A DNA stretch of 64,000 nucleotides from Rallus limicola (GCA_022605955.1 JAKCOZ010000263.1:62001-126000), one strand, 5' to 3'; shown: positions 45,125 through 58,700, numbered from the stretch's first letter. Translations and numbers: made by a program. Notes: generated from the sequence alone by a model not told the origin.

Positions 45125-48100
45125 ACACACGAGCAGACCCTGTCACTTTGGCTCTCAGCCTTTTCCTTTGCCTGGAAAGAGGGAACATGCCTGGAACCTC
45201 CTACGGTGCTTTTCTCGGCCCTAGCAGACTGCAGTTCAAAACATGCTAAACGTCCAGCAATAACTCCCAAAGTAAAGAAGCTAGGCCTGAAAGGCATAGC
45301 TTGTCTGAAACCTCCTAACAGGACACACGAGCAGCCCCTGTCACTTTGGCTCTCAGCCTTTTCCTTTGCCTGGAAAGAGGGAACATGCCTGGAACCTCCT
45401 ACGGTGCTTTTCTCGGCCCTAGCAGACTGCAGTTCAAAACATGCTAAACGTCCAGCAATAACTCCCAAAGTAAAGAAGCTAGGCATGAAAGGCATAGCTT
45501 GTCTGAAACCTCCTAACAGGACACACGAGCAGACCCTGTCACTTTGGTTCTCAGCCTTTTCCTTTGCCTGGAAAGAGGGAACATGCCTGGAACCTCCTAC
45601 GGTGCTTTTCTCGGCCCTAGCAGACTGCAGTACAAAACATGCTAAACGTCCAGCAATAACTCCCAAAGTAAAGAAGCTAGGCCTGAAAGGCATAGCTTGT
45701 CTGAAACCTCCTAACATGACACACGAGCAGCCCCTGTCACTTTGGTTCTCAGCCTTTTCCTTTGCCTGGAAAGAGGGAACATGCCTGGAACCTCCTACGG
45801 TGCTTTTCTCGGCCCTAGCAGACTGCAGTTCAAAACATGCTAAACGTCCAGCAATAACTCCCAAAGTAAAGAAGCTAGGCCTGAAAGGCATAGCTTGTCT
45901 GAAACCTCCTAACAGGACACATGAGCAGCACCTCTCACTTTGGCTCTCAGCCTTTTCCTTTGCCTGGAAAGAGGGAACATGCCTGGAACCTCCTACGGTG
46001 CTTTTCTCGGCCCTAGCAGACTGCAGTTCAAAACATGCTAAACGTCCAGCAATAACTCCCAAAGTAAAGAAGCTAGGCCTGAAAGGCATAGCTTGTCTGA
46101 AACCTCCTAACAGGACACACGAGCAGCCCCTGTCACTTTGGCTCTCAGCCTTTTCCTTTGCCTGGAAAGAGGGAACATGCCTGGAACCTCCTACGGTGCT
46201 TTTCTCGGACCTAGCAGACTGCAGTTCAAAACATGCTAAACGTCCAGCAATAACTCCCAAAGTAAAGAAGCTAGGCCTGAAAGGCATAGCTTGTCTGAAA
46301 CCTCCTAACAGGACACACGAGCAGCCCCTGTCACTTTGGCTCTCAGCCTTTTCCTTTGCCTGGAAAGAGGGAACATGCCTGGAACCTCCTACGGTGCTTT
46401 TCTCAGGCCTAGCAGACTGCAGTTCAAAACATGCTAAATGTCCAGCAATAACTCCCAAAGTAAAGAAGCTAGGCCTGAAAGGCATAGCTTGTCTGAAACC
46501 TCCTAACAGGACACACGAGCAGCCCCTGTCACTTTGGCTCTCAGCCTTTTCCTTTGCCTGGAAAGAGGGAACATGCCTGGAACCTCCTACGGTGCTTTTC
46601 TCGGCCCTAGCAGACTGCAGTTCAAAACATGCTAAACGTCCAGCAATAACTCCCAAAGTAAAGAAGCTAGGCCTGAAAGGCATAGCTTGTCTGAAACCTC
46701 CTAACAGGACACACGAGCAGACCCTGTCACTTTGGCTCTCAGCCTTTTCCTTTGCCTGGAAAGAGGGAACATGCCTGGAACCTCCTACGGTGCTTTTCTC
46801 GGCCCTAGCAGACTGCAGTTCAAAACATGCTAAACGTCCAGCAATAACTCCCAAAGTAAAGAAGCTAGGCCTGAAAGGCATAGCTTGTCTGAAACCTCCT
46901 AACATGACACACGAGCAGCCCCTGTCACTTTGGTTCTCAGCCTTTTCCTTTGCCTGGAAAGAGGGAACATGCCTGGAACCTCCTACGGTGCTTTTCTCGG
47001 CCCTAGCAGACTGCAGTTCAAAACATGCTAAACGTCCAGCAATAACTCCCAAAGTAAAGAAGCTAGGCCTGAAAGGCATAGCTTGTCTGAAACCTCCTAA
47101 CAGGACACACGAGCAGCCCCTGTCACTTTGGTTCTCAGCCTTTTCCTTTGCCTGGAAAGAGGGAACATGCCTGGAACCTCCTACGGTGCTTTTCTCGGCC
47201 CTAGCAGACTGCAGTTCAAAACATGCTAAACGTCCAGCAATAACTCCCAAAGTAAAGAAGCTAGGCCTGAAAGGCATAGATTGTCTAAAACCTCCTAACA
47301 TGACACACGAGCAGCCCCTGTCACTTTGGTTCTCAGCCTTTTCCTTTGCCTGGAAAGAGGGAACATGCCTGGAACCTCCTACGGTGCTTTTCTCGGCCCT
47401 AGCAGACTGCAGTTCAAAACATGCTAAACGTCCAGCAATAAATCCCAAAGTAAAGAAGCTAGGCCTGAAAGGCATAGCTTGTCTGAAACCTCCTAACAGG
47501 ACACACGAGCAGCCCCTGTCACTTTGGTTCTCAGCCTTTTCCTTTGCCTGGAAAGAGGGAACATGCCTGGAACCTCCTACGGTGCTTTTCTCTGCCCTAG
47601 CAGACTGCAGTTCAAAACATGCTAAACGTCCAGCAATAACTCCCAAAGTAAAGAAGCTAGGCCTGAAAGGCATAGCTTGTCTGAAACCTCCTAACAGGAC
47701 ACACGAGCAGATCCTGTCACTTTGGCTCTCAGCCTTTTCCTTTGCCTGGAAAGAGGGAACATGCCTGGAACCTCCTACGGTGCTTTTCTCGGCCCTAGCA
47801 GACTGCAGTTCAAAACATGCTAAACGTCCAGCAATAACTCCCAAAGTAAAGAAGCTAGGCCTGAAAGGCATAGCTTGTCTGAAACCTCCTAACAGGACAC
47901 ACAAGCAGACCCTGTCACTTTGGCTCTCAGCCTTTTCCTTTGCCTGGAAAGAGGGAACATGCCTGGAACCTCCTACGGTGCTTTTCTCGGCCCTAGCAGA
48001 CTGCAATTCAAAACATGCTAAACGTCCAGCAATAACTCCCAAAGTAAAGAAGCTAGGCCTGAAAGGCATAGCTTGTCTGAAACCTCCTAACAGGACACAC

Positions 48101-48868
48101 GAGCAAACCCTTTCACTTTGGCTCTCAGCCTTTTCCTTTGCTTGGAAAGAGGGAACATGCCTGGAACCTCCTACGGTGCTTTTCTCGGCCCTAGCAGACT
48201 GCAGCTCAAAACATGCTAAACGTCCAGCAATAACTCCCAAAGTAAAGAAGCTAGGCCTGAAAGGCATAGCTTGTCTGAAACCTCCTAACAGGACACCCGA
48301 GCAGACCCTGTCACTTTGGCTCTCAGCCTTTTCCTTTGCCTGGAAAGAGGGAACATGCCTGGAACCTCCTACGGTGCTTTTCTCGGCCCTAGCAGACTGC
48401 AGTTCAAAACATGCTAAACGTCCAGCAATAACTCCCAAAGTAAAGAAGCTAGGCCTGAAAGGCATAGCTTGTCTGAAACCTCCTAACAGGACACCCGAGC
48501 AGACCCTGTCACTTTGGCTCTCAGCCTTTTTCTTTGCCTGGAAAGAGGGAACATGCCTGGAACCTCCTACGGTGTTTTTCTCGGCCCTAGCAGACTGCAG
48601 TTCAAAACATGCTAAACGTCCAGCAATAACTCCCAAAGTAAAGAAGCTAGGCCTGAAAGGCATAGCTTGTCTGAAACCTCCTAACAGGACACATGAGCAG
48701 CACCTGTCACTTTGGCTCTCAGCCTTTTCCTTTGCCTGGAAAGAGGGAACATGCCTGGAACCTCCTACGGTGCTTTTCTCGGCCCTAGCAGACTGCAGTT
48801 CAAAACATGCTAAACGTCCAGCAATAACTCCCAAAGTAAAGAAGCTAGGCCTGAAAGGCATAGCTTTT
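45125..48868. repeat. Block of 19 monomers
   Basis: Order T-P-T-M-H-P-P-P-T-M-Pf-M-Pf-T-K-F-E-E-H. Markers: GCAGTACAAAAC near 45627, TCTCGGACC near 46203, TCTCAGGCC near 46403, GGCATAGATTGTCTAAAACC near 47273, TCTCTGCCC near 47591, CAGATCCTG near 47708, and TTTTTCTTTG near 48527. The part right of about 46.5 kb recurs 5091 bp downstream. Confidence 0.92.
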
Positions 48869-48933
48869 CCTGTTAGGAGGATTCAGACAAGCTAGGCCTG
48901 AAAGGCATAGCTTGTTTGAAACCTCCTAACAGG
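48869..48933. repeat. Junction palindrome 25 of 32
   Basis: Left arm GGATTCAGAC, right arm GCTTGTTTGAAACC, two mismatches. Preceded by AGCTTTTCC and by GGCCTG, an exception to the GGCATG rule. GCAATTC follows. Next palindrome 839 bp on. Confidence 0.92.
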
Positions 48934-49707
48934 ACACACGAGCAGACCCTGTCACTTTGGCTCTCAGCCTTTTCCTTTGCCTGGAAAGAGGGAACATGCC
49001 TGGAACCTCCTACGGTGCTTTTCTCGGCCCTAGCAGACTGCAATTCAAAACATGCTAAACGTCCAGCAATAACTTCCAAAGTAAAGAAGCTAGGCCTGAA
49101 AGGCATAGCTTGTCTGAAACCTCCTAACATGACACACGAGCAGCCCCTGTCACTTTGGTTCTCAGCCTTTTCCTTTGCCTGGAAAGAGGGAACATGCCTG
49201 GAACCTCCTACGGTGCTTTTCTCGGCCCTAGCAGACTGCAGCTCAAAACATGCTAAACGTCCAGCAATAACTCCCAAAGTAAAGAAGCTAGGCCTGAAAG
49301 GCATAGCTTGTCTGAAACCTCCTAACAGGACACCCGAGCAGACCCTGTCACTTTGGCTCTCAGCCTTTTCCTTTGCCTGGAAAGAGGGAACATGCCTGGA
49401 ACCTCCTACGGTGCTTTTCTCGGCCCTAGCAGACTGCAGTTCAAAACATGCTAAACGTCCAGCAATAACTCCCAAAGTAAAGAAGCTAGGCCTGAAAGGC
49501 ATAGCTTGTCTGAAACCTCCTAACAGGACACCCGAGCAGACCCTGTCACTTTGGCTCTCAGCCTTTTTCTTTGCCTGGAAAGAGGGAACATGCCTGGAAC
49601 CTCCTACGGTGTTTTTCTCGGCCCTAGCAGACTGCAGTTCAAAACATGCTAAACGTCCAGCAATAACTCCCAAAGTAAAGAAGCTAGGCATGAAAGGCAT
49701 AGCTTTT
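48934..49707. repeat. Block of 4 monomers
   Basis: Order T-M-E-E. The first copy has AATAACTTCC near 49071, the last TTTTTCTTTG and GGTGTTTTTC near 49566-49617. Copied at 54025. Confidence 0.92.
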
Positions 49708-49772
49708 CCTGTTAGGAGGATTCAGACAAGCTAGGCCTGAAAGGCATAGCTTGTTTGAAACCTCCTAACAGG
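49708..49772. repeat. Junction palindrome 26 of 32
   Basis: Left arm GGATTCAGAC, right arm with TTTG, two mismatches. Preceded by GGCATG and AGCTTTTCC. Next palindrome 839 bp on. Confidence 0.92.
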
Positions 49773-50546
49773 ACAAACGAGCAGCCCCTGTCACTTTGGC
49801 TCTCAGCCTTTTCCTTTGCCTGGAAAGAGGGAACATGCCTGGAACCTCCTACGGTGCTTTTCTCGGCCCTAGCAGACTGCAATTCAAAACATGCTAAACG
49901 TCCAGCAATAACTCCCAAAGTAAAGAAGCTAGGCCTGAAAGGCATAGCTTGTCTGAAACCTCCTAACATGACACACGAGCAGCCCCTGTCACTTTGGTTC
50001 TCAGCCTTTTCCTTTGCCTGGAAAGAGGGAACATGCCTGGAACCTCCTACGGTGCTTTTCTCGGCCCTAGCAGACTGCAGTTCAAAACATGCTAAACGTC
50101 CAGCAATAACTCCCAAAGTAAAGAAGCTAGGCCTGAAAGGCATAGCTTGTCTGAAACCTCCTAACAGGACACACGAGCAGCCCCTGTCACTTTGGCTCTC
50201 AGCCTTTTCCTTTGCCTGGAAAGAGGGAACATGCCTGGAACCTCCTACGGTGCTTTTCTCGGCCCTAGCAGACTGCAGTTCAAAACATGCTAAACGTCCA
50301 GCAATAACTCCCAAAGTAAAGAAGCTAGGCCTGAAAGGCATAGCTTGTCTGAAACCTCCTAACATGACACACGAGCAGCCCCTGTCACTTTGGTTCTCAG
50401 CCTTTTCCTTTGCCTGGAAAGAGGGAACATGCCTGGAACATCCTACGGTGCTTTTCTCGGCCCTAGCAGATTGCAGTTCAAAACATGCTAAACGTCCAGC
50501 AATAACTCCCAAAGTAAAGAAGCTAGGCATGAAAGGCATAGCTTGT
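49773..50546. repeat. Block of 4 monomers
   Basis: Order P-M-P-M. The first copy has GGACAAACGAG near 49772, the last GGAACATCC and GCAGATTGCAG near 50466. Copied at 54864. Confidence 0.92.
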
Positions 50547-50611
50547 CCTGTTAGGAGGATTCAGACAAGCTAGGCCTGAAAGGCATAGCTTGTCTGAAAC
50601 CTCCTAACAGG
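50547..50611. repeat. Junction palindrome 27 of 32
   Basis: Left arm GGATTCAGAC, one mismatch. GGCATG before, GCAGTTC after. Next palindrome 3413 bp on. Confidence 0.93.
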
Positions 50612-53600
50612 ACACACGAGCAGACCCTGTCACTTTGGCTCTCAGCCTTTTCCTTTGCCTGGAAAGAGGGAACATGCCTGGAACCTCCTACGGTGCTTTT
50701 CTCGGCCCTAGCAGACTGCAGTTCAAAACATGCTAAACGTCCAGCAATAACTCCCAAAGTAAAGAAGCGAGGCCTGAAAGGCATAGCTTGTCTGAAACCA
50801 CCTAACAGGACACACGAGCAGCCCCTGTCACTTTGGCTCTCAGCCTTTTCCTTTGCCTGGAAAGAGGGAACATGCCTGGAACCTCCTACGGTGCTTTTCT
50901 CGGCCCTAGCAGACTGCAGTTCAAAACATGCTAAACGTCCAGCAATAACTCCCAAAGTAAAGAAGCTAGGCCTGAAAGGCATAGCTTGTCTGAAACCTCC
51001 TAACAGGACACACGAGCAGACCCTGTCACTTTGGCTCTCAGCCTTTTCCTTTGCCTGGAAAGAGGGAACATGCCTGGAACCTCCTACGGTGCTTTTCTCG
51101 GCCCTAGCAGACTGCAGTTCAAAACATGCTAAACGTCCAGCAATAACTCCCAAAGTAAAGAAGCTAGGCCTGAAAGGCATAGCTTGTCTGAAACCTCCTA
51201 ACAGGACACACAAGCAGCCCCTGTCACTTTGGCTCTCAGCCTTTTCCTTTGCCTGGAAAGAGGGAACATGCCTGGAACCTCCTACGGTGCTTTTCTCGGC
51301 CCTAGCAGACTGCAGTTCAAAACATGCTAAACGTCCAGCAATAACTCCCAAAGTAAAGAAGCTAGGCCTGAAAGGCATAGCTTGTCTGAAACCTCCTAAC
51401 AGGACACACGAGCAGCCCCTGTCACTTTGGCTCTCAGCCTTTTCCTTTGCCTGGAAAGAGGGAACATGCCTGGAACCTCCTAAGGTGCTTTTCTCGGCCC
51501 TAGCAGACTGCAGTTCAAAACATGCTAAACGTCCAGCAATAACTCCCAAAGTAAAGAAGCTAGGCCTGAAAGGCATAGCTTGTCTGAAACCTCCTAACAG
51601 GACACACGAGCAGCCCCTGTCACTTTGGCTCTCAGCCTTTTCCTTTGCCTGGAAAGAGGGAACATGCCTGGAACCTCCTACGGTGCTTTTCTCGGCCCTA
51701 GCAGACTGCAGTTCAAAACATGCTAAACGTCCAGCAATAACTCCCAAAGTAAAGAAGCTAGGCCTGAAAGGCATAGCTTGTCTGAAACCTCCTAACAGGA
51801 CACACGAGCAGACCCTGTCACTTTGGCTCTCAGCCTTTTCCTTTGCCTGGAAAGAGGGAACATGCCTGGAACCTCCTACGGTGCTTTTCTCGGCCCTAGC
51901 AGACTGCAGTTCAAAACATGCTAAACGTCCAGCAATAACTCCCAAAGTAAAGAAGCTAGGCCTGAAAGGCATAGCTTGTCTGAAACCTCCTAACATGACA
52001 CACGAGCAGCCCCTGTCACTTTGGTTCTCAGCCTTTTCCTTTGCCTGGAAAGAGGGAACATGCCTGGAACCTCCTACGGTGCTTTTCTCGGCCCTAGCAG
52101 ACTGCAGTTCAAAACATGCTAAACGTCCAGCAATAACTCCCAAAGTAAAGAAGCTAGGCCTGAAAGGCATAGCTTGTCTGAAACCTCCTAACAGGACACA
52201 CGAGCAGCCCCTGTCACTTTGGTTCTCAGCCTTTTCCTTTGCCTGGAAAGAGGGAACATGCCTGGAACCTCCTACGGTGCTTTTCTCGGCCCTAGCAGAC
52301 TGCAGTTCAAAACATGCTAAACGTCCAGCAATAACTCCCAAAGTAAAGAAGCTAGGCCTGAAAGGCATAGATTGTCTAAAACCTCCTAACATGACACACG
52401 AGCAGCCCCTGTCACTTTGGTTCTCAGCCTTTTCCTTTGCCTGGAAAGAGGGAACATGCCTGGAACCTCCTACGGTGCTTTTCTCGGCCCTAGCAGACTG
52501 CAGTTCAAAACATGCTAAACGTCCAGCAATAAATCCCAAAGTAAAGAAGCTAGGCCTGAAAGGCATAGCTTGTCTGAAACCTCCTAACAGGACACACGAG
52601 CAGCCCCTGTCACTTTGGTTCTCAGCCTTTTCCTTTGCCTGGAAAGAGGGAACATGCCTGGAACCTCCTACGGTGCTTTTCTCTGCCCTAGCAGACTGCA
52701 GTTCAAAACATGCTAAACGTCCAGCAATAACTCCCAAAGTAAAGAAGCTAGGCCTGAAAGGCATAGCTTGTCTGAAACCTCCTAACAGGACACACGAGCA
52801 GATCCTGTCACTTTGGCTCTCAGCCTTTTCCTTTGCCTGGAAAGAGGGAACATGCCTGGAACCTCCTACGGTGCTTTTCTCGGCCCTAGCAGACTGCAGT
52901 TCAAAACATGCTAAACGTCCAGCAATAACTCCCAAAGTAAAGAAGCTAGGCCTGAAAGGCATAGCTTGTCTGAAACCTCCTAACAGGACACACAAGCAGA
53001 CCCTGTCACTTTGGCTCTCAGCCTTTTCCTTTGCCTGGAAAGAGGGAACATGCCTGGAACCTCCTACGGTGCTTTTCTCGGCCCTAGCAGACTGCAATTC
53101 AAAACATGCTAAACGTCCAGCAATAACTCCCAAAGTAAAGAAGCTAGGCCTGAAAGGCATAGCTTGTCTGAAACCTCCTAACAGGACACACGAGCAAACC
53201 CTTTCACTTTGGCTCTCAGCCTTTTCCTTTGCTTGGAAAGAGGGAACATGCCTGGAACCTCCTACGGTGCTTTTCTCGGCCCTAGCTGACTGCAGCTCAA
53301 AACATGCTAAACGTCCAGCAATAACTCCCAAAGTAAAGAAGCTAGGCCTGAAAGGCATAGCTTGTCTGAAACCTCCTAACAGGACACCCGAGCAGACCCT
53401 GTCACTTTGGCTCTCAGCCTTTTCCTTTGCCTGGAAAGAGGGAACATGCCTGGAACCTCCTACGGTGCTTTTCTCGGCCCTAGCAGACTGCAGTTCAAAA
53501 CATGCTAAACGTCCAGCAATAACTCCCAAAGTAAAGAAGCTAGGCCTGAAAGGCATAGCTTGTCTGAAACCTCCTAACAGGACACCCGAGCAGACCCTGT

Positions 53601-53959
53601 CACTTTGGCTCTCAGCCTTTTTCTTTGCCTGGAAAGAGGGAACATGCCTGGAACCTCCTACGGTGTTTTTCTCGGCCCTAGCAGACTGCAGTTCAAAACA
53701 TGCTAAACGTCCAGCAATAACTCCCAAAGTAAAGAAGCTAGGCCTGAAAGGCATAGCTTGTCTGAAACCTCCTAACAGGACACATGAGCAGCACCTGTCA
53801 CTTTGGCTCTCAGCCTTTTCCTTTGCCTGGAAAGAGGGAACATGCCTGGAACCTCCTACGGTGCTTTTCTCGGCCCTAGCAGACTGCAGTTCAAAACATG
53901 CTAAACGTCCAGCAATAACTCCCAAAGTAAAGAAGCTAGGCCTGAAAGGCATAGCTTTT
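50612..53959. repeat. Block of 17 monomers
   Basis: Order T-P-T-P(ACACAAGC)-P-P-T-M-Pf-M-Pf-T-K-F-E-E-H. Markers include GAAGCGAGG near 50765, CCTAAGGTGC near 51479, GATTGTCTAAAACC near 52370, CAGATCCTG near 52799 and CTAGCTGACTGC near 53282. The right 11 units are the 5091-bp copy of the end of the 45125 block. Confidence 0.92.
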
Positions 53960-54024
53960 CCTGTTAGGAGGATTCAGACAAGCTAGGCCTGAAAGGCATA
54001 GCTTGTTTGAAACCTCCTAACAGG
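53960..54024. repeat. Junction palindrome 28 of 32
   Basis: Same as palindrome 25, 5091 bp earlier: GGATTCAGAC, TTTG right arm, GGCCTG and AGCTTTTCC before. Next palindrome 839 bp on. Confidence 0.92.
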
Positions 54025-54798
54025 ACACACGAGCAGACCCTGTCACTTTGGCTCTCAGCCTTTTCCTTTGCCTGGAAAGAGGGAACATGCCTGGAACCTC
54101 CTACGGTGCTTTTCTCGGCCCTAGCAGACTGCAATTCAAAACATGCTAAACGTCCAGCAATAACTTCCAAAGTAAAGAAGCTAGGCCTGAAAGGCATAGC
54201 TTGTCTGAAACCTCCTAACATGACACACGAGCAGCCCCTGTCACTTTGGTTCTCAGCCTTTTCCTTTGCCTGGAAAGAGGGAACATGCCTGGAACCTCCT
54301 ACGGTGCTTTTCTCGGCCCTAGCAGACTGCAGCTCAAAACATGCTAAACGTCCAGCAATAACTCCCAAAGTAAAGAAGCTAGGCCTGAAAGGCATAGCTT
54401 GTCTGAAACCTCCTAACAGGACACCCGAGCAGACCCTGTCACTTTGGCTCTCAGCCTTTTCCTTTGCCTGGAAAGAGGGAACATGCCTGGAACCTCCTAC
54501 GGTGCTTTTCTCGGCCCTAGCAGACTGCAGTTCAAAACATGCTAAACGTCCAGCAATAACTCCCAAAGTAAAGAAGCTAGGCCTGAAAGGCATAGCTTGT
54601 CTGAAACCTCCTAACAGGACACCCGAGCAGACCCTGTCACTTTGGCTCTCAGCCTTTTTCTTTGCCTGGAAAGAGGGAACATGCCTGGAACCTCCTACGG
54701 TGTTTTTCTCGGCCCTAGCAGACTGCAGTTCAAAACATGCTAAACGTCCAGCAATAACTCCCAAAGTAAAGAAGCTAGGCATGAAAGGCATAGCTTTT
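54025..54798. repeat. Block of 4 monomers
   Basis: Order T-M-E-E. Matches the block at 48934 at offset 5091, including AATAACTTCC near 54162 and the TTTTTCTTTG copy. Confidence 0.92.
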
Positions 54799-54863
54799 CC
54801 TGTTAGGAGGATTCAGACAAGCTAGGCCTGAAAGGCATAGCTTGTTTGAAACCTCCTAACAGG
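54799..54863. repeat. Junction palindrome 29 of 32
   Basis: Counterpart of palindrome 26. Two mismatches. GCAATTC follows. Next palindrome 839 bp on. Confidence 0.92.
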
Positions 54864-55637
54864 ACAAACGAGCAGCCCCTGTCACTTTGGCTCTCAGCCT
54901 TTTCCTTTGCCTGGAAAGAGGGAACATGCCTGGAACCTCCTACGGTGCTTTTCTCGGCCCTAGCAGACTGCAATTCAAAACATGCTAAACGTCCAGCAAT
55001 AACTCCCAAAGTAAAGAAGCTAGGCCTGAAAGGCATAGCTTGTCTGAAACCTCCTAACATGACACACGAGCAGCCCCTGTCACTTTGGTTCTCAGCCTTT
55101 TCCTTTGCCTGGAAAGAGGGAACATGCCTGGAACCTCCTACGGTGCTTTTCTCGGCCCTAGCAGACTGCAGTTCAAAACATGCTAAACGTCCAGCAATAA
55201 CTCCCAAAGTAAAGAAGCTAGGCCTGAAAGGCATAGCTTGTCTGAAACCTCCTAACAGGACACACGAGCAGCCCCTGTCACTTTGGCTCTCAGCCTTTTC
55301 CTTTGCCTGGAAAGAGGGAACATGCCTGGAACCTCCTACGGTGCTTTTCTCGGCCCTAGCAGACTGCAGTTCAAAACATGCTAAACGTCCAGCAATAACT
55401 CCCAAAGTAAAGAAGCTAGGCCTGAAAGGCATAGCTTGTCTGAAACCTCCTAACATGACACACGAGCAGCCCCTGTCACTTTGGTTCTCAGCCTTTTCCT
55501 TTGCCTGGAAAGAGGGAACATGCCTGGAACATCCTACGGTGCTTTTCTCGGCCCTAGCAGATTGCAGTTCAAAACATGCTAAACGTCCAGCAATAACTCC
55601 CAAAGTAAAGAAGCTAGGCATGAAAGGCATAGCTTGT
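54864..55637. repeat. Block of 4 monomers
   Basis: Order P-M-P-M. Matches the block at 49773, with GGACAAACGAG near 54863 and GCAGATTGCAG near 55557. Confidence 0.92.
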
Positions 55638-55702
55638 CCTGTTAGGAGGATTCAGACAAGCTAGGCCTGAAAGGCATAGCTTGTCTGAAACCTCCTAACA
55701 GG
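55638..55702. repeat. Junction palindrome 30 of 32
   Basis: Left arm GGATTCAGAC, one mismatch. GGCATG before, GCAGTTC after. Next palindrome 5591 bp on. Confidence 0.93.
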
Positions 55703-58700
55703 ACACACGAGCAGACCCTGTCACTTTGGCTCTCAGCCTTTTCCTTTGCCTGGAAAGAGGGAACATGCCTGGAACCTCCTACGGTGCTTTTCTCGGCCCT
55801 AGCAGACTGCAGTTCAAAACATGCTAAACGTCCAGCAATAACTCCCAAAGTAAAGAAGCTAGGCCTGAAAGGCATAGCTTGTCTGAAACCTCCTAACAGG
55901 ACACACGAGCAGACCCTGTCACTTTGGCTCTCAGCCTTTTCCTTTGCCTGGAAAGAGGGAACATGCCTGGAACCTCCTACGGTGCTTTTCTCGGCCCTAG
56001 CAGACTGCAGTTCAAAACATGCTAAACGTCCAGCAATAACTCCCAAAGTAAAGAAGCTAGGCCTGAAAGGCATAGCTTGTCTGAAACCTCCTAACAGGAC
56101 ACACAAGCAGCCCCTGTCACTTTGGCTCTCAGCCTTTTCCTTTGCCTGGAAAGAGGGAACATGCCTGGAACCTCCTACGGTGCTTTTCTCGGCCCTAGCA
56201 GACTGCAGTTCAAAACATGCTAAACGTCCAGCAATAACTCCCAAAGTAAAGAAGCTAGGCCTGAAAGGCATAGCTTGTCTGAAACCTCCTAACAGGACAC
56301 ACGAGCAGCCCCTGTCACTTTGGCTCTCAGCCTTTTCCTTTGCCTGGAAAGAGGGAACATGCCTGGAACCTCCTAAGGTGCTTTTCTCGGCCCTAGCAGA
56401 CTGCAGTTCAAAACATGCTAAACGTCCAGCAATAACTCCCAAAGTAAAGAAGCTAGGCCTGAAAGGCATAGCTTGTCTGAAACCTCCTAACAGGACACAC
56501 GAGCAGCCCCTGTCACTTTGGCTCTCAGCCTTTTCCTTTGCCTGGAAAGAGGGAACATGCCTGGAACCTCCTACGGTGCTTTTCTCGGCCCTAGCAGACT
56601 GCAGTTCAAAACATGCTAAACGTCCAGCAATAACTCCCAAAGTAAAGAAGCTAGGCCTGAAAGGCATAGCTTGTCTGAAACCTCCTAACATGACACACGA
56701 GCAGCCCCTGTCACTTTGGTTCTCAGCCTTTTCCTTTGCCTGGAAAGAGGGAACATGCCTGGAACCTCCTACGGTGCTTTTCTCGGCCCTAGCAGACTGC
56801 AGTTCAAAACATGCTAAACGTCCAGCAATAACTCCCAAAGTAAAGAAGCTAGGCCTGAAAGGCATAGCTTGTCTGAAACCTCCTAACAGGACACACGAGC
56901 AGCCCCTGTCACTTTGGCTCTCAGCCTTTTCCTTTGCCTGGAAAGAGGGAACATGCCTGGAACCTCCTACGGTGCTTTTCTCGGCCCTAGCAGACTGCAG
57001 CTCAAAACATGCTAAACGTCCAGCAATAACTCCCAAAGTAAAGAAGCTAGGCCTGAAAGGCATAGCTTGTCTGAAACCTCCTAACAGGACACCCGAGCAG
57101 ACCCTGTCACTTTGGCTCTCAGCCTTTTCCTTTGCCTGGAAAGAGGGAACATGCCTGGATCCTCCTACGGTGCTTTTCTCGGACCTAGCAGACTGCAGTT
57201 CAAAACATGCTAAACGTCCAGCAATAACTCCCAAAGTAAAGAAGCTAGGCCTGAAAGGCATAGCTTGTCTGAAACCTCCTAACAGGACACCCGAGCAGAC
57301 ACTGTCACTTTGGCTCTCAGCCTTTTCCTTTGCCTGGAAAGAGGGAACATGCCTGGAACCTCCTACGGTGCTTTTCTCGGCCCTAGCAGACTGCAGTTCA
57401 AAACATGCTAAACGTCCAGCAATAACTCCCAAAGTAAAGAAGCTCGGCCTGAAAGGCATAGCTTGTCTGAAACCTCCTAACAGGACACATGAGCAACACC
57501 TGTCACTTTAGCTCTCAGCCTTTTCCTTTGCCTGGAAAGAGGGAACATGCCTGGAACCTCCTACGGTGCTTTTCTCGGCCCTAGCAGACTGCAGTTCAAA
57601 ACATGCTAAACGTCCAGCAATAACTCCCAAAGTAAAGAAGCTAGGCCTGAAAGGCATAGCTTGTCTGAAACCTCCTAACAGGACACACGAGCAGACCCTG
57701 TCACTTTGGCTCTCAGCCTTTTCCTTTGCCTGGAAAGAGGGAACATGCCTGGAACCTCCTACGGTGCTTTTCTCGGCCCTAGCAGACTGCAGTTCAAAAC
57801 ATGCTAAACGTCCAGCAATAACTCCCAAAGTAAAGAAGCTAGGCCTGAAAGGAATAGCTTTTCTGAAACCTCCTAACATGACACACGAGCAGCCCCTGTC
57901 ACTTTGGTTTTCAGCCTTTTCCTTTGCCTGGAAAGAGGGAACATGCCTGGAACCTCCTACGGTGCTTTTCTCGGCCCTAGCAGACTGCAGTTCAAAACAT
58001 GCTAAACGTCCAGCAATAACTCCCAAAGTAAAGAAGCTAGGCCTGAAAGGCATAGCTTGTCTGAAACCTCCTAACAGGACACATGAGCAAACCCTTTCAC
58101 TTTGGCTCTCAGCTTTTTCCTTTGCTTGGAAAGAGGGAACATGCCTGGAACCTCCTACGGTGCTTTTCTCGGCCCTAGCAGACTGCAGCTCAAAATATGC
58201 TAAACGTCCAGCAATAACTCCCAAAGTAAAGAAGCTAGGCCTGAAAGGCATAGCTTGTCTGAAACCTCCTAACAGGACACACGAGCAGACCCTGTCACTT
58301 TGGCTCTCAGCCTTTTCCTTTGCCTGGAAAGAGGGAACATGCCTGGAACCTCCTACGGTGCTTTTCTCGGCCCTAGCAGACTGCAGTTCAAAACATGCTA
58401 AACGTCCAGCAATAACTCCCAAAGTAAAGAAGCTAGGCCTGAAAGGCATAGCTTGTCTGAAACCTCCTAACAGGACACACGAGCAGACCCTGTCACTTTG
58501 GCTCTCAGCCTTTTCCTTTGCCTGGAAAGAGGGAACATGCCTGGAACCTCCTACGGTGCTTTTCTCGGCCCTAGCAGACTGCAGTTCAAAACATGCTAAA
58601 CGTCCAGCAATAACTCCCAAAGTAAAGAAGCTAGGCCTGAAAGGCATAGCTTGTCTGAAACCTCCTAACAGGACACACGAGCAGACCCTGTCACTTTGGC

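Larger units (their letters stand above)
46500..56700. repeat. Tandem higher-order duplication, 5091 bp
   Basis: Palindromes 25, 26 and 27 align with 28, 29 and 30 at exactly 5091 bp (25 monomers plus 3 junction inserts), with all private markers of the 4-4 block pair preserved. The unit continues into the next long block at 4893 bp, one monomer fewer. This is the cleanest higher-order repeat in the window. Confidence 0.92.

Noticed and set aside
57460..57511. A junction at the break of the open frames near 57.5 kb, and similarly near 17.5, 38.2, 42.5 and 60.0 kb
   Set aside because: The sequence there is normal monomer; the breaks are single substitutions creating TAA or TAG, not 47-bp insertions.
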